A stretch of DNA of 64,000 bases from an uncultured Collinsella sp. (GCA_900544095.1 UQTV01000004.1:62001-126000); one strand, 5' to 3'. Counted from the first letter of the stretch, positions 6,466 through 15,401 are shown. Notes: generated by a model not told the origin, from the letters alone. A program made the numbers and translations.

Positions 6466-7203
6466 ATGGAACCTATTGCACACATACATACCGACCTGCC
6501 GCAGAAGTTCGGCATTCCGCGCAACAGCTTTTTGGCGCCTCATCTGCAGGGACGCATCGTTTTTGAGCCGGAATTTGCCTCCAATGCAGCGGTTGAGGGC
6601 CTGGATTCCTTCTCTCACCTGTGGCTACTGTGGCGCTTCGAAAACGGAACGCCCGGCGGCACGGCTAAGGATATTGCCGTCGACGCTAAAACGCAGGACA
6701 GGTCCGGCACCAACGCAAAATGGTCGAAAACCGTGCGCCCGCCGCGTCTGGGCGGAGCCGAGCGCGTGGGTGTCTTTGCCACGCGCAGTCCGTTTCGCCC
6801 TAATCCCATCGGGCTCACCTGCGTTAAGCTCGACCGCGTGGAGCTTACCGACGACGGCCCCATCATCCATGTGCTGGGGGCCGATCTGCGCGACGGCACG
6901 CCCATCTACGATATCAAGCCCTACATCCCGTTTGCGGACTGCCACCCGGATGCGACCGGCGGCTGGATTGAGGGTGCTCCGTGGCAAGAGCTCGATGTTG
7001 AGTTTCCACAAGCGCTGCAGGATATGGTCCCGCCCGCAAAGCTCCCCGGCTTGGTCGAGGTCCTTTGCCAAGATCCGCGCCGCGCGGGCAGCAAGCACGA
7101 GCCAAACCGCGTTTACCACTTAGCTTATGCTGGGCTCGACATATCTTTTACGGTCGATAAAACCCAGCTAACCGTAGTCGCCGTCAACGACGCGCAAGAC
7201 TAA
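6466..7203 (+). CDS. trmO: tRNA (N6-threonylcarbamoyladenosine-37-N6)-methyltransferase TrmO
   Basis: A 245-residue protein of the TrmO/YaeB family, which uses S-adenosylmethionine to methylate t6A37 in threonine tRNAs. The N-terminal beta-barrel signature is clear: Pro-Arg-Asn-Ser-Phe near the start, Phe-Ser-His-Leu-Trp, Gly-Val-Phe-Ala-Thr-Arg-Ser-Pro-Phe-Arg-Pro-Asn-Pro-Ile-Gly, and Asp-Ile-Lys-Pro-Tyr. The C-terminal part (from about residue 160) is the TrmO-specific extension. Start 6466 is likely leaderless; an in-frame ATG at 6457 would overlap the -10 box. Upstream sequence in this frame is non-coding. Confidence 0.9.
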   Translation: MEPIAHIHTDLPQKFGIPRNSFLAPHLQGRIVFEPEFASNAAVEGLDSFSHLWLLWRFENGTPGGTAKDIAVDAKTQDRSGTNAKWSKTVRPPRLGGAERVGVFATRSPFRPNPIGLTCVKLDRVELTDDGPIIHVLGADLRDGTPIYDIKPYIPFADCHPDATGGWIEGAPWQELDVEFPQALQDMVPPAKLPGLVEVLCQDPRRAGSKHEPNRVYHLAYAGLDISFTVDKTQLTVVAVNDAQD

Positions 7204-7315
7204 CCAGCCATTCGTCTGAACCCGTCAAATTAAGCGCCAAACCCCATGTCAAAATCGCCCATGCTGGTGGACAATAACGCCTACCAAAATAGTCCGCTTT
7301 GCATGGGAGCTCAGC

Positions 7316-8530
7316 ATGAAATACGACTTTAGCTCGCTTATCGACCGCCACGGCATGGATGCCATCGCCGTTGACTCTTGGGGCGAGATCCCCGGTATGG
7401 CTCCGAACGCACCCGACGAGGGCTTCGACCGCATTCCCATGTGGGTGGCCGACATGAACTTCGCCACGGTGCCCACGGTTCAGGAGTACATCATCAAGCG
7501 CGCTCAGCACCCCATGTTTGGCTACTTCAATCCGCGTCCCGAGTACTTCGACCGCATCATCGAATGGCAGAGCCGTCGCAACGGCGTTGAGGACTTGGCG
7601 CCGGAGCATATCGGCTACGAAAACGGCGTGCTGGGCGGTGTCGTGTCGACGCTACGCGCGTATGTCCAGCCAGGTGATGCGGTGCTAGTCCACAGCCCTA
7701 CCTACATCGGCTTTACCAAGTCCATCGAGGCCGCGGGCTATCGTATTGTCCACAGCCCGCTTAAGCTCGACGATCAAGGCGTGTGGCGTATGGACTTTGA
7801 GGACATGGAGCACAAGCTCGCCCAAAACCACATCCATGCCGCGGTGTTCTGCTCGCCGCACAATCCCTGCGGCCGCGTATGGGAGCGCGACGAGATCGAG
7901 CACGCCATGGACATCTATCGCCAGCACGATTGCGTGGTGATCTCGGACGAGATTTGGTCCGATATCATCCTGCCGGGGCACAAGCATATCCCGACGCAGT
8001 CGGTGAGCGAGGATGCCCGCATGCGTACGGTTGCCCTCTACGCGCCCAGCAAGACGTTCAACCTGGCGGGCCTGGTCGGCAGCTACCACATTGTCTACAA
8101 CGAGACGCTGCGTGACCGCATGTGCGCCGTGTCCGACAAGACTCACTACAACGAGATGAATGTCCTCTCCATGCATGCGCTTATCGGTGCCTATCAGCCG
8201 CAGGGCTACGAGTGGGTGGACGAGCTCAACCAGGTGCTTGCCGGCAATATCGAGTACTTCTGCACGTATGCAGAAAAGCACTGGAAGGGCGTCGCGTTTT
8301 CACGTCCGCAGGGCACGTACATGGTGTTTCTGGACTGCACCGAGTGGTGCCGCGAGCATGGCCGCGATATTCAGTGGTTGCTCGACGAGGGGGCGCGCGT
8401 GGGCGTGGGGTATCAGGACGGCCGCCCGTTCCACGGGCCCTGCCACATTCGCGTGAATCTGGCGCTGCCGCTTTCGCGCGTGAGGGAAGCGTGCGACCGC
8501 CTGGACCGCTACGTTTTTAATGCACGGTAA
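7316..8530 (+). CDS. MalY/PatB-type PLP-dependent C-S lyase or aminotransferase
   Basis: A 404-residue class I/II fold PLP enzyme. It opens with the MalY/PatB signature Met-Trp-Val-Ala-Asp-Met-Asn-Phe near residue 42. Ser-Pro-His-Asn-Pro-Cys-Gly and the PLP lysine segment Ala-Pro-Ser-Lys-Thr-Phe-Asn-Leu-Ala-Gly follow in order. Members cleave cystathionine or cysteine conjugates to a thiol, pyruvate and ammonia; some also act as regulators. Start ATG at 7316 follows GGGAGC, and a GGACAAT -10-like box lies at 7269-7275. Confidence 0.88.
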   Translation: MKYDFSSLIDRHGMDAIAVDSWGEIPGMAPNAPDEGFDRIPMWVADMNFATVPTVQEYIIKRAQHPMFGYFNPRPEYFDRIIEWQSRRNGVEDLAPEHIGYENGVLGGVVSTLRAYVQPGDAVLVHSPTYIGFTKSIEAAGYRIVHSPLKLDDQGVWRMDFEDMEHKLAQNHIHAAVFCSPHNPCGRVWERDEIEHAMDIYRQHDCVVISDEIWSDIILPGHKHIPTQSVSEDARMRTVALYAPSKTFNLAGLVGSYHIVYNETLRDRMCAVSDKTHYNEMNVLSMHALIGAYQPQGYEWVDELNQVLAGNIEYFCTYAEKHWKGVAFSRPQGTYMVFLDCTEWCREHGRDIQWLLDEGARVGVGYQDGRPFHGPCHIRVNLALPLSRVREACDRLDRYVFNAR

Positions 8531-8545
8531 GCGTGCGCTGCATGT

Positions 8546-8577
8546 GGGGCCTTCTGCCAAGTTGGCTAGAAGGCCCC
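8546..8577. terminator. Hairpin between convergent genes
   Basis: Arms ggggccttct (8546-8555) and agaaggcccc (8568-8577) form a strong stem between the MalY-like gene and the convergent flavin-binding gene. No long T-run is present on either side, so termination efficiency is uncertain. Confidence 0.55.
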
Positions 8578-8625
8578 GTGTGGTAAGGCATCTGTAACCA
8601 TTGGGCGCAGACCTGCTGCGGAGGT

Positions 8626-9105
8626 TTATTTTTCTTGAATCTGCTTGCCGCAAAGATGCTCAATCGTAATCTCGTAGAGCTGGACGCCCTTAATGTCCTT
8701 GGCGATTTCCTCTTCGACTTCTTCGGCAGAAGGGTAGTACTTAAGCGCGAGCTGGCGAACTTTATCCTCGATAAACGCGGGGGTGTCATTCGCCAGGCGA
8801 CAACGGCCAAAGACTACGGTACTCATAACGTAGGGAGCCCAGTCACCGTCCTGGTACCACTCGTTGCCGTAAACGGTAAAGCAGACCTTGTCATCGCGCT
8901 TGAGTGCGTCGACCTTGTGGCCAGCCTTGGCGCCATGGAAATAAATCTTGTCGTGCTCGGCGTCAAAGAAGTAGTTGACGGGAATGGCGTACGGGTAGCC
9001 ATCGTCGCCGTTGACGGCAAAGACGCCGCGCTTGCAGGTAGCGAGCAGTTCGCGCGCTTCCTCGTCAGTGATGGCGCGTTTCTTTCGACGTAAGGGCCTA
9101 AACAT
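8626..9105 (-). CDS. Pyridoxamine 5'-phosphate oxidase-like flavin-binding protein
   Basis: A 159-residue split-barrel protein of the PNPOx-like family. Recognisable segments are Gly-Tyr-Pro-Tyr-Ala-Ile-Pro-Val-Asn-Tyr near residue 35, Ile-Tyr-Phe-His-Gly-Ala, and Gly-His-Lys-Val-Asp-Ala-Leu-Lys. This pattern matches the NimA/flavin-nucleotide-binding subgroup more than true PdxH. The substrate is unknown; FMN binding is likely. Start 9105 is chosen because AGAAAGGAAA lies about seven bases upstream, whereas the longer frame lacks a site. The kinase remnant ends 42 bases downstream of this start on the other side of the gap. Confidence 0.8.
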   Translation of the reverse strand: MFRPLRRKKRAITDEEARELLATCKRGVFAVNGDDGYPYAIPVNYFFDAEHDKIYFHGAKAGHKVDALKRDDKVCFTVYGNEWYQDGDWAPYVMSTVVFGRCRLANDTPAFIEDKVRQLALKYYPSAEEVEEEIAKDIKGVQLYEITIEHLCGKQIQEK

Positions 9106-9147
9106 CGTTGGTTTCCTTTCTGGTCGTGCGTGGTGATTGAGCACAAA

Positions 9148-9714
9148 CTATAGCGAAACGGATCCGTTTTTCTTGATGCGGGCGAGTATGTTTTTGAGCT
9201 TGTTAAAGTCGAGCGGTTTGGACAGATGGGCGTTCATGCCGGCATCGTGTGCCGCCTTGGCGTCCTCGGCAAAGGCGTTGGCGGTGAGCGCGATGATGGG
9301 GATATCGGCTGCATCGACCTTCTCGCTCAGACGAATCGCGCGGGTTGCCTCATAGCCGTCCATGCCCGGCATCATGATGTCCATCAGAATCGCATCGAAG
9401 CTGCCGGCGGGATGTGACAGGTACAGATCGACGACTTCGTTGCCATTGGCGGCGCAGGTGACCACGACGCCCTCGGATTCTAGCAGCGTCTGGGCAATCT
9501 CGGCATTCAATTCGTTGTCTTCGGCGAGCAACACGTTCATGTCGGCGAGCGAGCAGTCGAGCACCCTCTCGACCGTATCTGCCCGCGCCTGAGGGTTCTT
9601 GTCGATATCGAGCGGAATCTGGACGTTGAACGTACTCCCCACGCCAACCTCACTCGAAATCTCAATCGTACCGCCCATCAGTTCAATAAGCGACTTGACG
9701 ATTGGCATGCCCAT
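9148..9714 (-). pseudogene. 3' part of the interrupted hybrid sensor kinase: ATPase end plus receiver domain
   Basis: This frame continues the kinase gene after the in-frame TAA at 9754-9756. It encodes the G-box of the HATPase domain (Gly-Met-Gly-Met-Pro-Ile-Val-Lys-Ser-Leu, then Gly-Ser-Thr-Phe). A complete receiver domain follows, with acidic pocket Ala-Glu-Asp-Asn-Glu, phospho-acceptor segment Leu-Met-Asp-Ile-Met-Met-Pro-Gly-Met-Asp-Gly, a Thr-Ala-Asn switch and Lys-Pro. It is in the same frame as the upstream part. No ribosome binding site of its own is evident, so it is probably not made unless the stop is read through. Confidence 0.8.
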
Positions 9715-9753
9715 GCCGGTTCCTTGGAACTTGCTGCGCGCATCGTCACCTTC

Positions 9754-11958
9754 TTAGGCAAACGGCTCATAGATATGCTTTAAAAACTTGGGAGTCATGC
9801 CAATGCCGGTATCCGAAACGCTAAAGCAAAAGAGCGCGCGCCCGTTATCGAGTGGCTTGGTCTTTGAGCTAAAGGTGACGGAGCCGCCGTGCTTGTTGTA
9901 CTTAATGCTGTTGTCTAATAGGTTGATCATGATCTGTCGGATATGGGTGGGACTGCCGATCATGTATGGCCCCGTGGCGTACGGCAGACTATTGTCCTGC
10001 ATGGTGATGCCGTTACTGGACGCGCGGAGCTTGCACAGCACCAGCGTATCGTCACAGAGCTCCTTGAGGTTAAAGGGCGCATGTTCCAGTGTTAGCTTGC
10101 GGTCTTCGATTTTACCCATCTCGAGGATGTCGTTGATCAGCGAGAGTAGGTGATTGGCGGCAACGCGCGCCTTGGCACGGCTCTCGCGGGCGACCTGGAT
10201 ATCGCCTTCCTTCAATTCCTCGATCTCGATAAGGCCCAGGATACCGTTGAGCGGCGTTCGGATGTCGTGGCTCATGCGCGTGAGGAATGCCGTCTTAGCG
10301 GCGTTGGCAGCATCGGCTTTTTTGCGCTCGGTTCGAGCGCGCACGAGCGCCCAGATGAGCAGGACGATGCCGACCGACAACATACCGATGAGGGTAGCTG
10401 CAATGGCGGTGCGGTTGCGATAAAGGAATTGAAGCGTGTTGGATTCCTGGGCCGTGTACGACGTGGAGGAGAAATTGCTTGCGGAGAGCGATTCTCCGGC
10501 ATTGATGATGCCCTTGTTGATGATTCCCAGCAGCTCGGGCTTTCCGCGCGAAATCCAGCACGAGAGCTCACAGGTGTCAGGGAGCTCGACCGTCTCGCAG
10601 TCCTCGAGATCGTAACGGTCACCGATGGTTTTTACGCGTGAACTGGGAGCGACGATGCAGTGCGCCGTTCCCTTCCTGAGGGCGTCGAACGCTTCATCGT
10701 CGGATTGGTATTCGGTTACGGTCGCTGTGGGGAACAGGCTTTCAAGTGCATTTTTGTTGACAAACGATGATTTGGTACAGGCGATGTTCTGAAGGTCTTT
10801 GTTCAGGTTGCTGCCGGTGTAGATGGCGGTGAGGGATATGGTCCCCAACGATATCGACTGCACAACGCCTGTTTGCTCGGCAAACCAGTAATCTCGGTAT
10901 ACCGGCAGCGCAACGTCTATGCTTCCCTTTGACAGGGCCTTTGACATCATCTTGTAGCTATCAAAGGCGACGGTTTTGACCGTAATGCCAAATTTATCGT
11001 GTAGCGTCGTCGCAAGCGAGGCGAGCGACCCTTCCATTTCGCCGTCGTCATTTTGCGTGCAGTAGGGGAGTTTGTTTTTAAGATAGCCGATCGTGATGGT
11101 GTTGTCGTTTGCTTTGAGCCAGGAGCGCTCGGGGCCGGTGAGCGATGATGAGCCGCTGTTTTGGGCCGAGTAATTCGCCTTGACCTCGTCGTTATAACGT
11201 GGGTTGACGCGGGCGATTGCCGTCATGGCGGCATTGATATCGTTCATCAGGTCGGGGCGGCTTTTGGGGACGGCAAAATAGTAGTCACTCGAGCCAACGT
11301 AGAACATGGGCGACGCATCGGGTGACGAGATGGTGTCGTTCATGATGACGGCGTCGACTTCGTCGTTTGCGAGTGCGTCAAAGAGCATGGAGCCTCCGTC
11401 ATACTCCCTGTATGTGCAGGTGATTCCTTCGTTGGCGAGCCACTGCTGGCCAACGAAGGTTTGCATAACACCGGAGTTGCAACCGATGGTAAGGCCTTGG
11501 AGCGCTTGGGGGTCGCCCTTGGCCAGATCGTCGCGATTGGGCTTGGCGTAGATGTAGTAGCGCTCGGTGCCCTCGGGGTTCGAGGAAAAGAGCAGCTTTT
11601 GGGCGCGTTCCTCGGAGTAGGAGATGTTGGGCATGAGGTCGATCTCGCCTGCCTCGAGCATGTCCATAAGCTCGGTGAAGGTGCCGGAGACGTATTCGTA
11701 CCGCCAGCCGGGCGTGTAGTACGACAGGGTCTGGAGGTACTCGTAGCCCCATCCCGAAAGACGCTCCCCGGGGGTGCCGTTCTGGAAGCCTTCGCTGTTG
11801 ACGAGCCAACCAACGCGGACCGTCTTGACTGGCTGACTAGAGTCATCGGCAAAAGCCTGGACAGGCGCGATAGAACTCAGCACGACAAGCGCGGCAAGCA
11901 CAACGGCCAGGGCGCGATATATAACTGAACGAAGGACAGTGGCAGCTCTCACATGCAA
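9754..11958 (-). CDS. Hybrid sensor histidine kinase with two periplasmic solute-binding domains, truncated by an in-frame stop
   Basis: A 734-residue product with the layout of BvgS/EvgS-type sensors. It has a signal peptide (residues 1-37, ending near Ala-Phe-Ala) and two solute-binding family 3 domains (about 45-270 and 285-510). A transmembrane helix follows near 525-547, then a dimerisation/phospho-acceptor region with Ser-His-Asp-Ile-Arg-Thr-Pro-Leu-Asn near 580, and an ATPase with Asn-Leu-Leu-Asp-Asn-Ser near 690. It ends at Ile-Tyr-Glu-Pro-Phe-Ala. In homologues the next residue is normally Gln, and a CAA-to-TAA change explains the stop. Without the distal G-box the truncated kinase should be inactive or impaired. 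It probably sensed amino acids or similar solutes. Confidence 0.85.
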   Translation of the reverse strand: MHVRAATVLRSVIYRALAVVLAALVVLSSIAPVQAFADDSSQPVKTVRVGWLVNSEGFQNGTPGERLSGWGYEYLQTLSYYTPGWRYEYVSGTFTELMDMLEAGEIDLMPNISYSEERAQKLLFSSNPEGTERYYIYAKPNRDDLAKGDPQALQGLTIGCNSGVMQTFVGQQWLANEGITCTYREYDGGSMLFDALANDEVDAVIMNDTISSPDASPMFYVGSSDYYFAVPKSRPDLMNDINAAMTAIARVNPRYNDEVKANYSAQNSGSSSLTGPERSWLKANDNTITIGYLKNKLPYCTQNDDGEMEGSLASLATTLHDKFGITVKTVAFDSYKMMSKALSKGSIDVALPVYRDYWFAEQTGVVQSISLGTISLTAIYTGSNLNKDLQNIACTKSSFVNKNALESLFPTATVTEYQSDDEAFDALRKGTAHCIVAPSSRVKTIGDRYDLEDCETVELPDTCELSCWISRGKPELLGIINKGIINAGESLSASNFSSTSYTAQESNTLQFLYRNRTAIAATLIGMLSVGIVLLIWALVRARTERKKADAANAAKTAFLTRMSHDIRTPLNGILGLIEIEELKEGDIQVARESRAKARVAANHLLSLINDILEMGKIEDRKLTLEHAPFNLKELCDDTLVLCKLRASSNGITMQDNSLPYATGPYMIGSPTHIRQIMINLLDNSIKYNKHGGSVTFSSKTKPLDNGRALFCFSVSDTGIGMTPKFLKHIYEPFA

Positions 11959-12021
11959 TCCTAACGAATCGAGACATTACCGCATAAGGATACCAGCTCA
12001 GCCTGCCCAGTCGGCAGCTGG

Positions 12022-12105
12022 TAGTCATTGGGGACGTTCTTAAACGACTAGTCATTGGGGACGTTCTTGTTTGACTAGTCATTTAAGAACGTCCCCAATG
12101 ACTAG
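12022..12105. repeat. GACTAGTCATT/GGGGACGTTCTT palindromic repeat, copy 2 (compound)
   Basis: Two direct half-units (tagtcattggggacgttctt at 12022 and gtcattggggacgttcttg at 12051) are followed by one inverted half-unit (aagaacgtccccaatgacta, ending 12104). It lies between the kinase and channel promoters. The extra half-unit suggests growth by internal duplication. Confidence 0.75.
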
Positions 12106-12175
12106 TTTCGTTTGCGGGAGAGGCGTGGGACAATACCGAGCGAATGTGATTGGACGTCTGAGAAAAGGGGTCGCG

Positions 12176-12601
12176 ATGAAAAAGCTCAGGACGCTTGCTG
12201 ATGTTTTGCGCCAGGCCGGTTTCGTGCGTATCACGGGCCTGTTCCTCATCTTCTATCTGCTGTGCTCGACGGCCGTCTGGTTGTCCGAGCCCACGACCCT
12301 TACGTTTGGCGATGGTCTCTGGTTTAGCTTTGAGACGGTCTCGACCATCGGCTTTGGCGATATCCCGGCCGAAACGCCGGTCGCCCGCGCGATTACCGTT
12401 GTCCTGAGCGTTATCAGCATCTTCTACATTGCCATGCTCACGGGCGTGGCGGTGAACTACTGCAATACGCTCATCAAGATGCGCCAAAAGGACACCATGG
12501 CGCGCTTTATGGACGATCTGGAGCATTTGGAAGAGCTCGATCGCGACGAGCTCGCCGATCTTTCGCGTCGTGTGCGCGAGTATCGTCGACGCCAGCGCTA
12601 G
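12176..12601 (+). CDS. Two-transmembrane potassium channel-like protein
   Basis: A 141-residue membrane protein with two predicted helices (about residues 18-38 and 75-98) on either side of a pore loop. The selectivity filter reads Thr-Ile-Gly-Phe-Gly-Asp, the variant found in many prokaryotic K+ channels. The C-terminal 40 residues are charged and probably coiled-coil, with no RCK nucleotide-binding domain. Start ATG 12176 follows an AAAAGGGG box; a GACAAT -10-like element lies at 12129-12134. Confidence 0.85.
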   Translation: MKKLRTLADVLRQAGFVRITGLFLIFYLLCSTAVWLSEPTTLTFGDGLWFSFETVSTIGFGDIPAETPVARAITVVLSVISIFYIAMLTGVAVNYCNTLIKMRQKDTMARFMDDLEHLEELDRDELADLSRRVREYRRRQR

Positions 12602-12637
12602 AACGGGCGCTGCGCGTCATGACGAGGGGGACTGAAT

Positions 12638-13171
12638 ATGAATATCACGGTATACCTGGGCGCCAGCGTTGGTAACGACCCAGCATTTCTGCCTGCGGTG
12701 CAAGAGCTGGGCAACTGGATTGGCTCCAACGGGCACGCGCTGGTATACGGCGGGTCCAAATCGGGCCTGATGGGCGCGCTCGCCGATAGCGTACTCGAGG
12801 CAGGTGGACACGTGACGGGTGTTGAGCCGAGCTTTTTTATAGAGGCCGAGTTTCAGCACGACGGCATCGATGACCTCATCGTGACGAGCGATATGGCCGA
12901 GCGTAAGGACAAGATGATCGAGCTCGGTGATGCGTTCATCGCATTTCCGGGCGGCACGGGCACGCTCGAGGAGATTGCCGAGGTCATGTCCGCGGTGTCG
13001 TTGGGGCACCTGAGTGCTCCGTGCATCCTGTATAACCTTGACGGTTACTACAACGACCTCAAGGCGCTGCTCGGGCACATGATTGATAAGGGGCTTTCGA
13101 GCCCGAGGCGCCAGCAAGGCATCTACTTTGCCGACGATTTGCGCGAGATTGTCTCGATTATCAACGGATAA
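12638..13171 (+). CDS. LOG family protein (TIGR00730-type Rossmann fold)
   Basis: A 177-residue protein with the two family signatures Gly-Gly-Ser-Lys-Ser-Gly-Leu-Met-Gly near residue 38 and Pro-Gly-Gly-Thr-Gly-Thr-Leu-Glu-Glu near residue 105. Characterised members hydrolyse nucleoside 5'-monophosphates, including cytokinin ribotides, to the base and ribose 5-phosphate. It begins 36 bases after the channel gene on the same strand, so the two may be cotranscribed. Confidence 0.88.
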   Translation: MNITVYLGASVGNDPAFLPAVQELGNWIGSNGHALVYGGSKSGLMGALADSVLEAGGHVTGVEPSFFIEAEFQHDGIDDLIVTSDMAERKDKMIELGDAFIAFPGGTGTLEEIAEVMSAVSLGHLSAPCILYNLDGYYNDLKALLGHMIDKGLSSPRRQQGIYFADDLREIVSIING

Positions 13172-13251
13172 GTCTTGAGCCTGCCCCACTATGACTCCCA
13201 ATGGTGCCGTTTGTGGCGCAGATGGTTGGCTTGTCTGGGCAACGCTCGCTC

Positions 13252-13257
13252 TACAAT
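13252..13257 (+). promoter_or_regulatory. TACAAT -10 box before the ClC-type channel gene
   Basis: TACAAT lies 39 bases before the ATG at 13297, with a loosely matching TTGTCT upstream at 13231-13236. It belongs to the recurrent TACAAT boxes of this window. Confidence 0.45.
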
Positions 13258-13296
13258 AAAACGTAATTATGTCGACTTTGACCGCGGGAGGACCCG

Positions 13297-14601
13297 ATGG
13301 ACAACCTTGCCAAACCCACAAACCGCGCGCTGTTTTTAGTTAGCGTTGCCGTGACCGGTGCGTTCGCAGGTGCCGCGGTCTGGCTGTTCTTTTTTGCGAT
13401 GGAGCACGGTATCGACTATCTGTGGACCGAGATCCCCCACATGCTGGGCGCGGCGTCGCCCGAACTCGCCAGCGGCCCGTTTGGCTTTTTGCCGTACCCG
13501 TTTTTCGTCTGCCTGCTGGGCGGCCTGTTAATCGGTCTGTACGAAAAGATGACAGGCACCAAGACCGATGACCTCAACCAGGTGATGGCTAAGGTTAAGC
13601 AAGACGGGCGCTACCCGTACGACAAACTGGGCAAGCTTTCGCTTGCGGCATTGCTGCCGCTGCTGTTTGGCGGAAGCATTGGACCGGAGGCCGGCCTGAC
13701 CGGCGTTATCGCTGGTCTGTGCAGCTGGGTCGGCGACCGCATGCGTCGCTTTGGCGCCGAGTTTAGGGAGCTTACGCTGCTGGGTACCCAGGCTGCCCTG
13801 ACGGCGCTCTTTACCGCGCCCGTCTTTGGCTTTGTGGCACCGCTTGCCGGTAGCGCCGATGGCCAGGGCGAAGACGCCGACGATGAGTCCGCGTCCGGCG
13901 AGATCACCATCAAGTTGCCCAAGGCGCAAAAGACGGTGGTCTACGGCATCGCGATTGCCGGCGGTCTGGGCACCTACCTGCTGCTTGGCCAGCTTGTGGG
14001 CGGCGGCATGGGCATGCCCAGGTTCGAGTCCGCCGAGGTGGGCAATCTGGAACTTGTCTGGCTCATTCCGCTGGCGTTGGTCGGCACCGTATGCGGTTGG
14101 CTGTACTTTGTCTCCGAGCATGCGAGCGAGGCACTGTCACATGCAATAGGGGAGCGTCCTGTCGTCAAGGCCATGCTAGCCGGTTTGGCGCTTGCTATCT
14201 GCGGCACGGTCCTGCCCTACACCATGTTTGCTGGCGAGACCCAGGCCGACGTGCTCATGGAAACCTATCTGACCATTCCTGCCGGCGTGCTTATCGCGAC
14301 CGGTCTTGTTAAGGCCATGCTGACGCCCGCCCTCATCAGCCTTGGCTGGCTCGGCGGCCACTTCTTCCCGGTTATCTTCTCGGGCGTAAGCCTGGGCTAT
14401 GGCCTTGCCATCCTCACCGGCGCAGATCCGGTCTTTTGCGTCGCCGTCTGCACGGCATCGACGATGGGCGCCGTCATGCGCCAGCCCGTCATGGTCGTGG
14501 GCCTGCTGCTCATGTGCTTCCCGCTCAAGGGCATCGTCTGCATGATCATTGCCGCAGCCATCGCCGCCGGCATTCCGCTGCCCAAGCCGCTGCGCAAGTA
14601 G
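13297..14601 (+). CDS. ClC-family ion channel/transporter (YfeO-like)
   Basis: A 434-residue polytopic membrane protein of the voltage-gated chloride channel superfamily. The conserved anion-site loop reads Gly-Gly-Ser-Ile-Gly-Pro-Glu-Ala-Gly (residues 125-133). In H+/Cl- exchangers the equivalent loop is GREGP with a gating glutamate; here that position is Ile, as in the E. coli YfeO branch, whose transport activity is not well defined. An acidic cytoplasmic insert (Glu/Asp-rich, around 185-200) separates the two halves. Start 13297 follows GGGAGGA. Confidence 0.82.
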   Translation: MDNLAKPTNRALFLVSVAVTGAFAGAAVWLFFFAMEHGIDYLWTEIPHMLGAASPELASGPFGFLPYPFFVCLLGGLLIGLYEKMTGTKTDDLNQVMAKVKQDGRYPYDKLGKLSLAALLPLLFGGSIGPEAGLTGVIAGLCSWVGDRMRRFGAEFRELTLLGTQAALTALFTAPVFGFVAPLAGSADGQGEDADDESASGEITIKLPKAQKTVVYGIAIAGGLGTYLLLGQLVGGGMGMPRFESAEVGNLELVWLIPLALVGTVCGWLYFVSEHASEALSHAIGERPVVKAMLAGLALAICGTVLPYTMFAGETQADVLMETYLTIPAGVLIATGLVKAMLTPALISLGWLGGHFFPVIFSGVSLGYGLAILTGADPVFCVAVCTASTMGAVMRQPVMVVGLLLMCFPLKGIVCMIIAAAIAAGIPLPKPLRK

Positions 14602-14696
14602 CACGGTGACGCACGCCGGGGACATGCCGTTTGTCACGGATTTGCGGATGGGCGATTGCGACCGATAGTGGCCTGCATAGGTCGAGTTTCGCGTGC

Positions 14697-15401
14697 CTAC
14701 AGATCGCGTACTTGATAAACCTTGGTGCTGACGGTACAGCTGACTGCACATAGCGCGAGGACCAGTACGGCAATTCCTGCGCACAGGAAGCCAAGAACGG
14801 AAGGATCGGGATTCGCCCCGGCAATCACCGACATGAGCTGGTTGCTGATGGGGTTGAATGAGTTTAGCGTGACCATGATAAGGCACATGTATAGGGCGTA
14901 CAGACCAACGGATAGGCGTTGCGCCTTCATGTGTTCAAATCGAAAGAACAGAGGCAGTACCAAAAACACCGCCATGAGGGAGAAAAGCATCGATATTGCC
15001 GAGGCGATTGCGGTCTCAAAGACGGTCTCTCCCGTGGAGGGGATACCCACGCTGTTTAAGATCGGGATGGCGACGATACTCAACAGCACGGCCGCGCACG
15101 TCATGATGACCGAGAAGATAGTGATGCACAGGTAGCGTGCGCTGACGATGTCTTTGCGTGAGATGGGCAGCGTTGCCCGATAGCGCTCCCATCCGTTTTG
15201 GTTGTCGAGCCCGGCCAGCGACGTCATGGCCATGATAGGCGACATGGCACTGATCGCGAAGGCGCCGGCGGCGCTCATATCGGAATCACCATTCGATGCC
15301 CTGACGGCGGTCAGCACGACGAAGATGAACAGGCCGACACCTGCGATGCTCGGGACGAGCGTGCGAACGATGGCGAGCTCGGACATAAAGGCGCGTTTCA
15401 T
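14697..15401 (-). CDS. ABC-2 type transporter permease
   Basis: A 234-residue protein with about six hydrophobic segments, typical of small ABC-2 permeases. Its ATG overlaps the stop of the ATPase gene by the sequence ATGA (15398-15401), showing translational coupling. It is the last gene of the GntR-ATPase-permease operon. Such YtrA-linked transporters often respond to cell-envelope antibiotics, but the substrate here is unknown. Confidence 0.8.
   Translation of the reverse strand: MKRAFMSELAIVRTLVPSIAGVGLFIFVVLTAVRASNGDSDMSAAGAFAISAMSPIMAMTSLAGLDNQNGWERYRATLPISRKDIVSARYLCITIFSVIMTCAAVLLSIVAIPILNSVGIPSTGETVFETAIASAISMLFSLMAVFLVLPLFFRFEHMKAQRLSVGLYALYMCLIMVTLNSFNPISNQLMSVIAGANPDPSVLGFLCAGIAVLVLALCAVSCTVSTKVYQVRDL

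Noticed and set aside
9754..9756. Programmed readthrough or selenocysteine at the kinase stop
   Set aside because: The codon is TAA, not TGA, and there is no recoding hairpin evident after it. A nonsense mutation is simpler.
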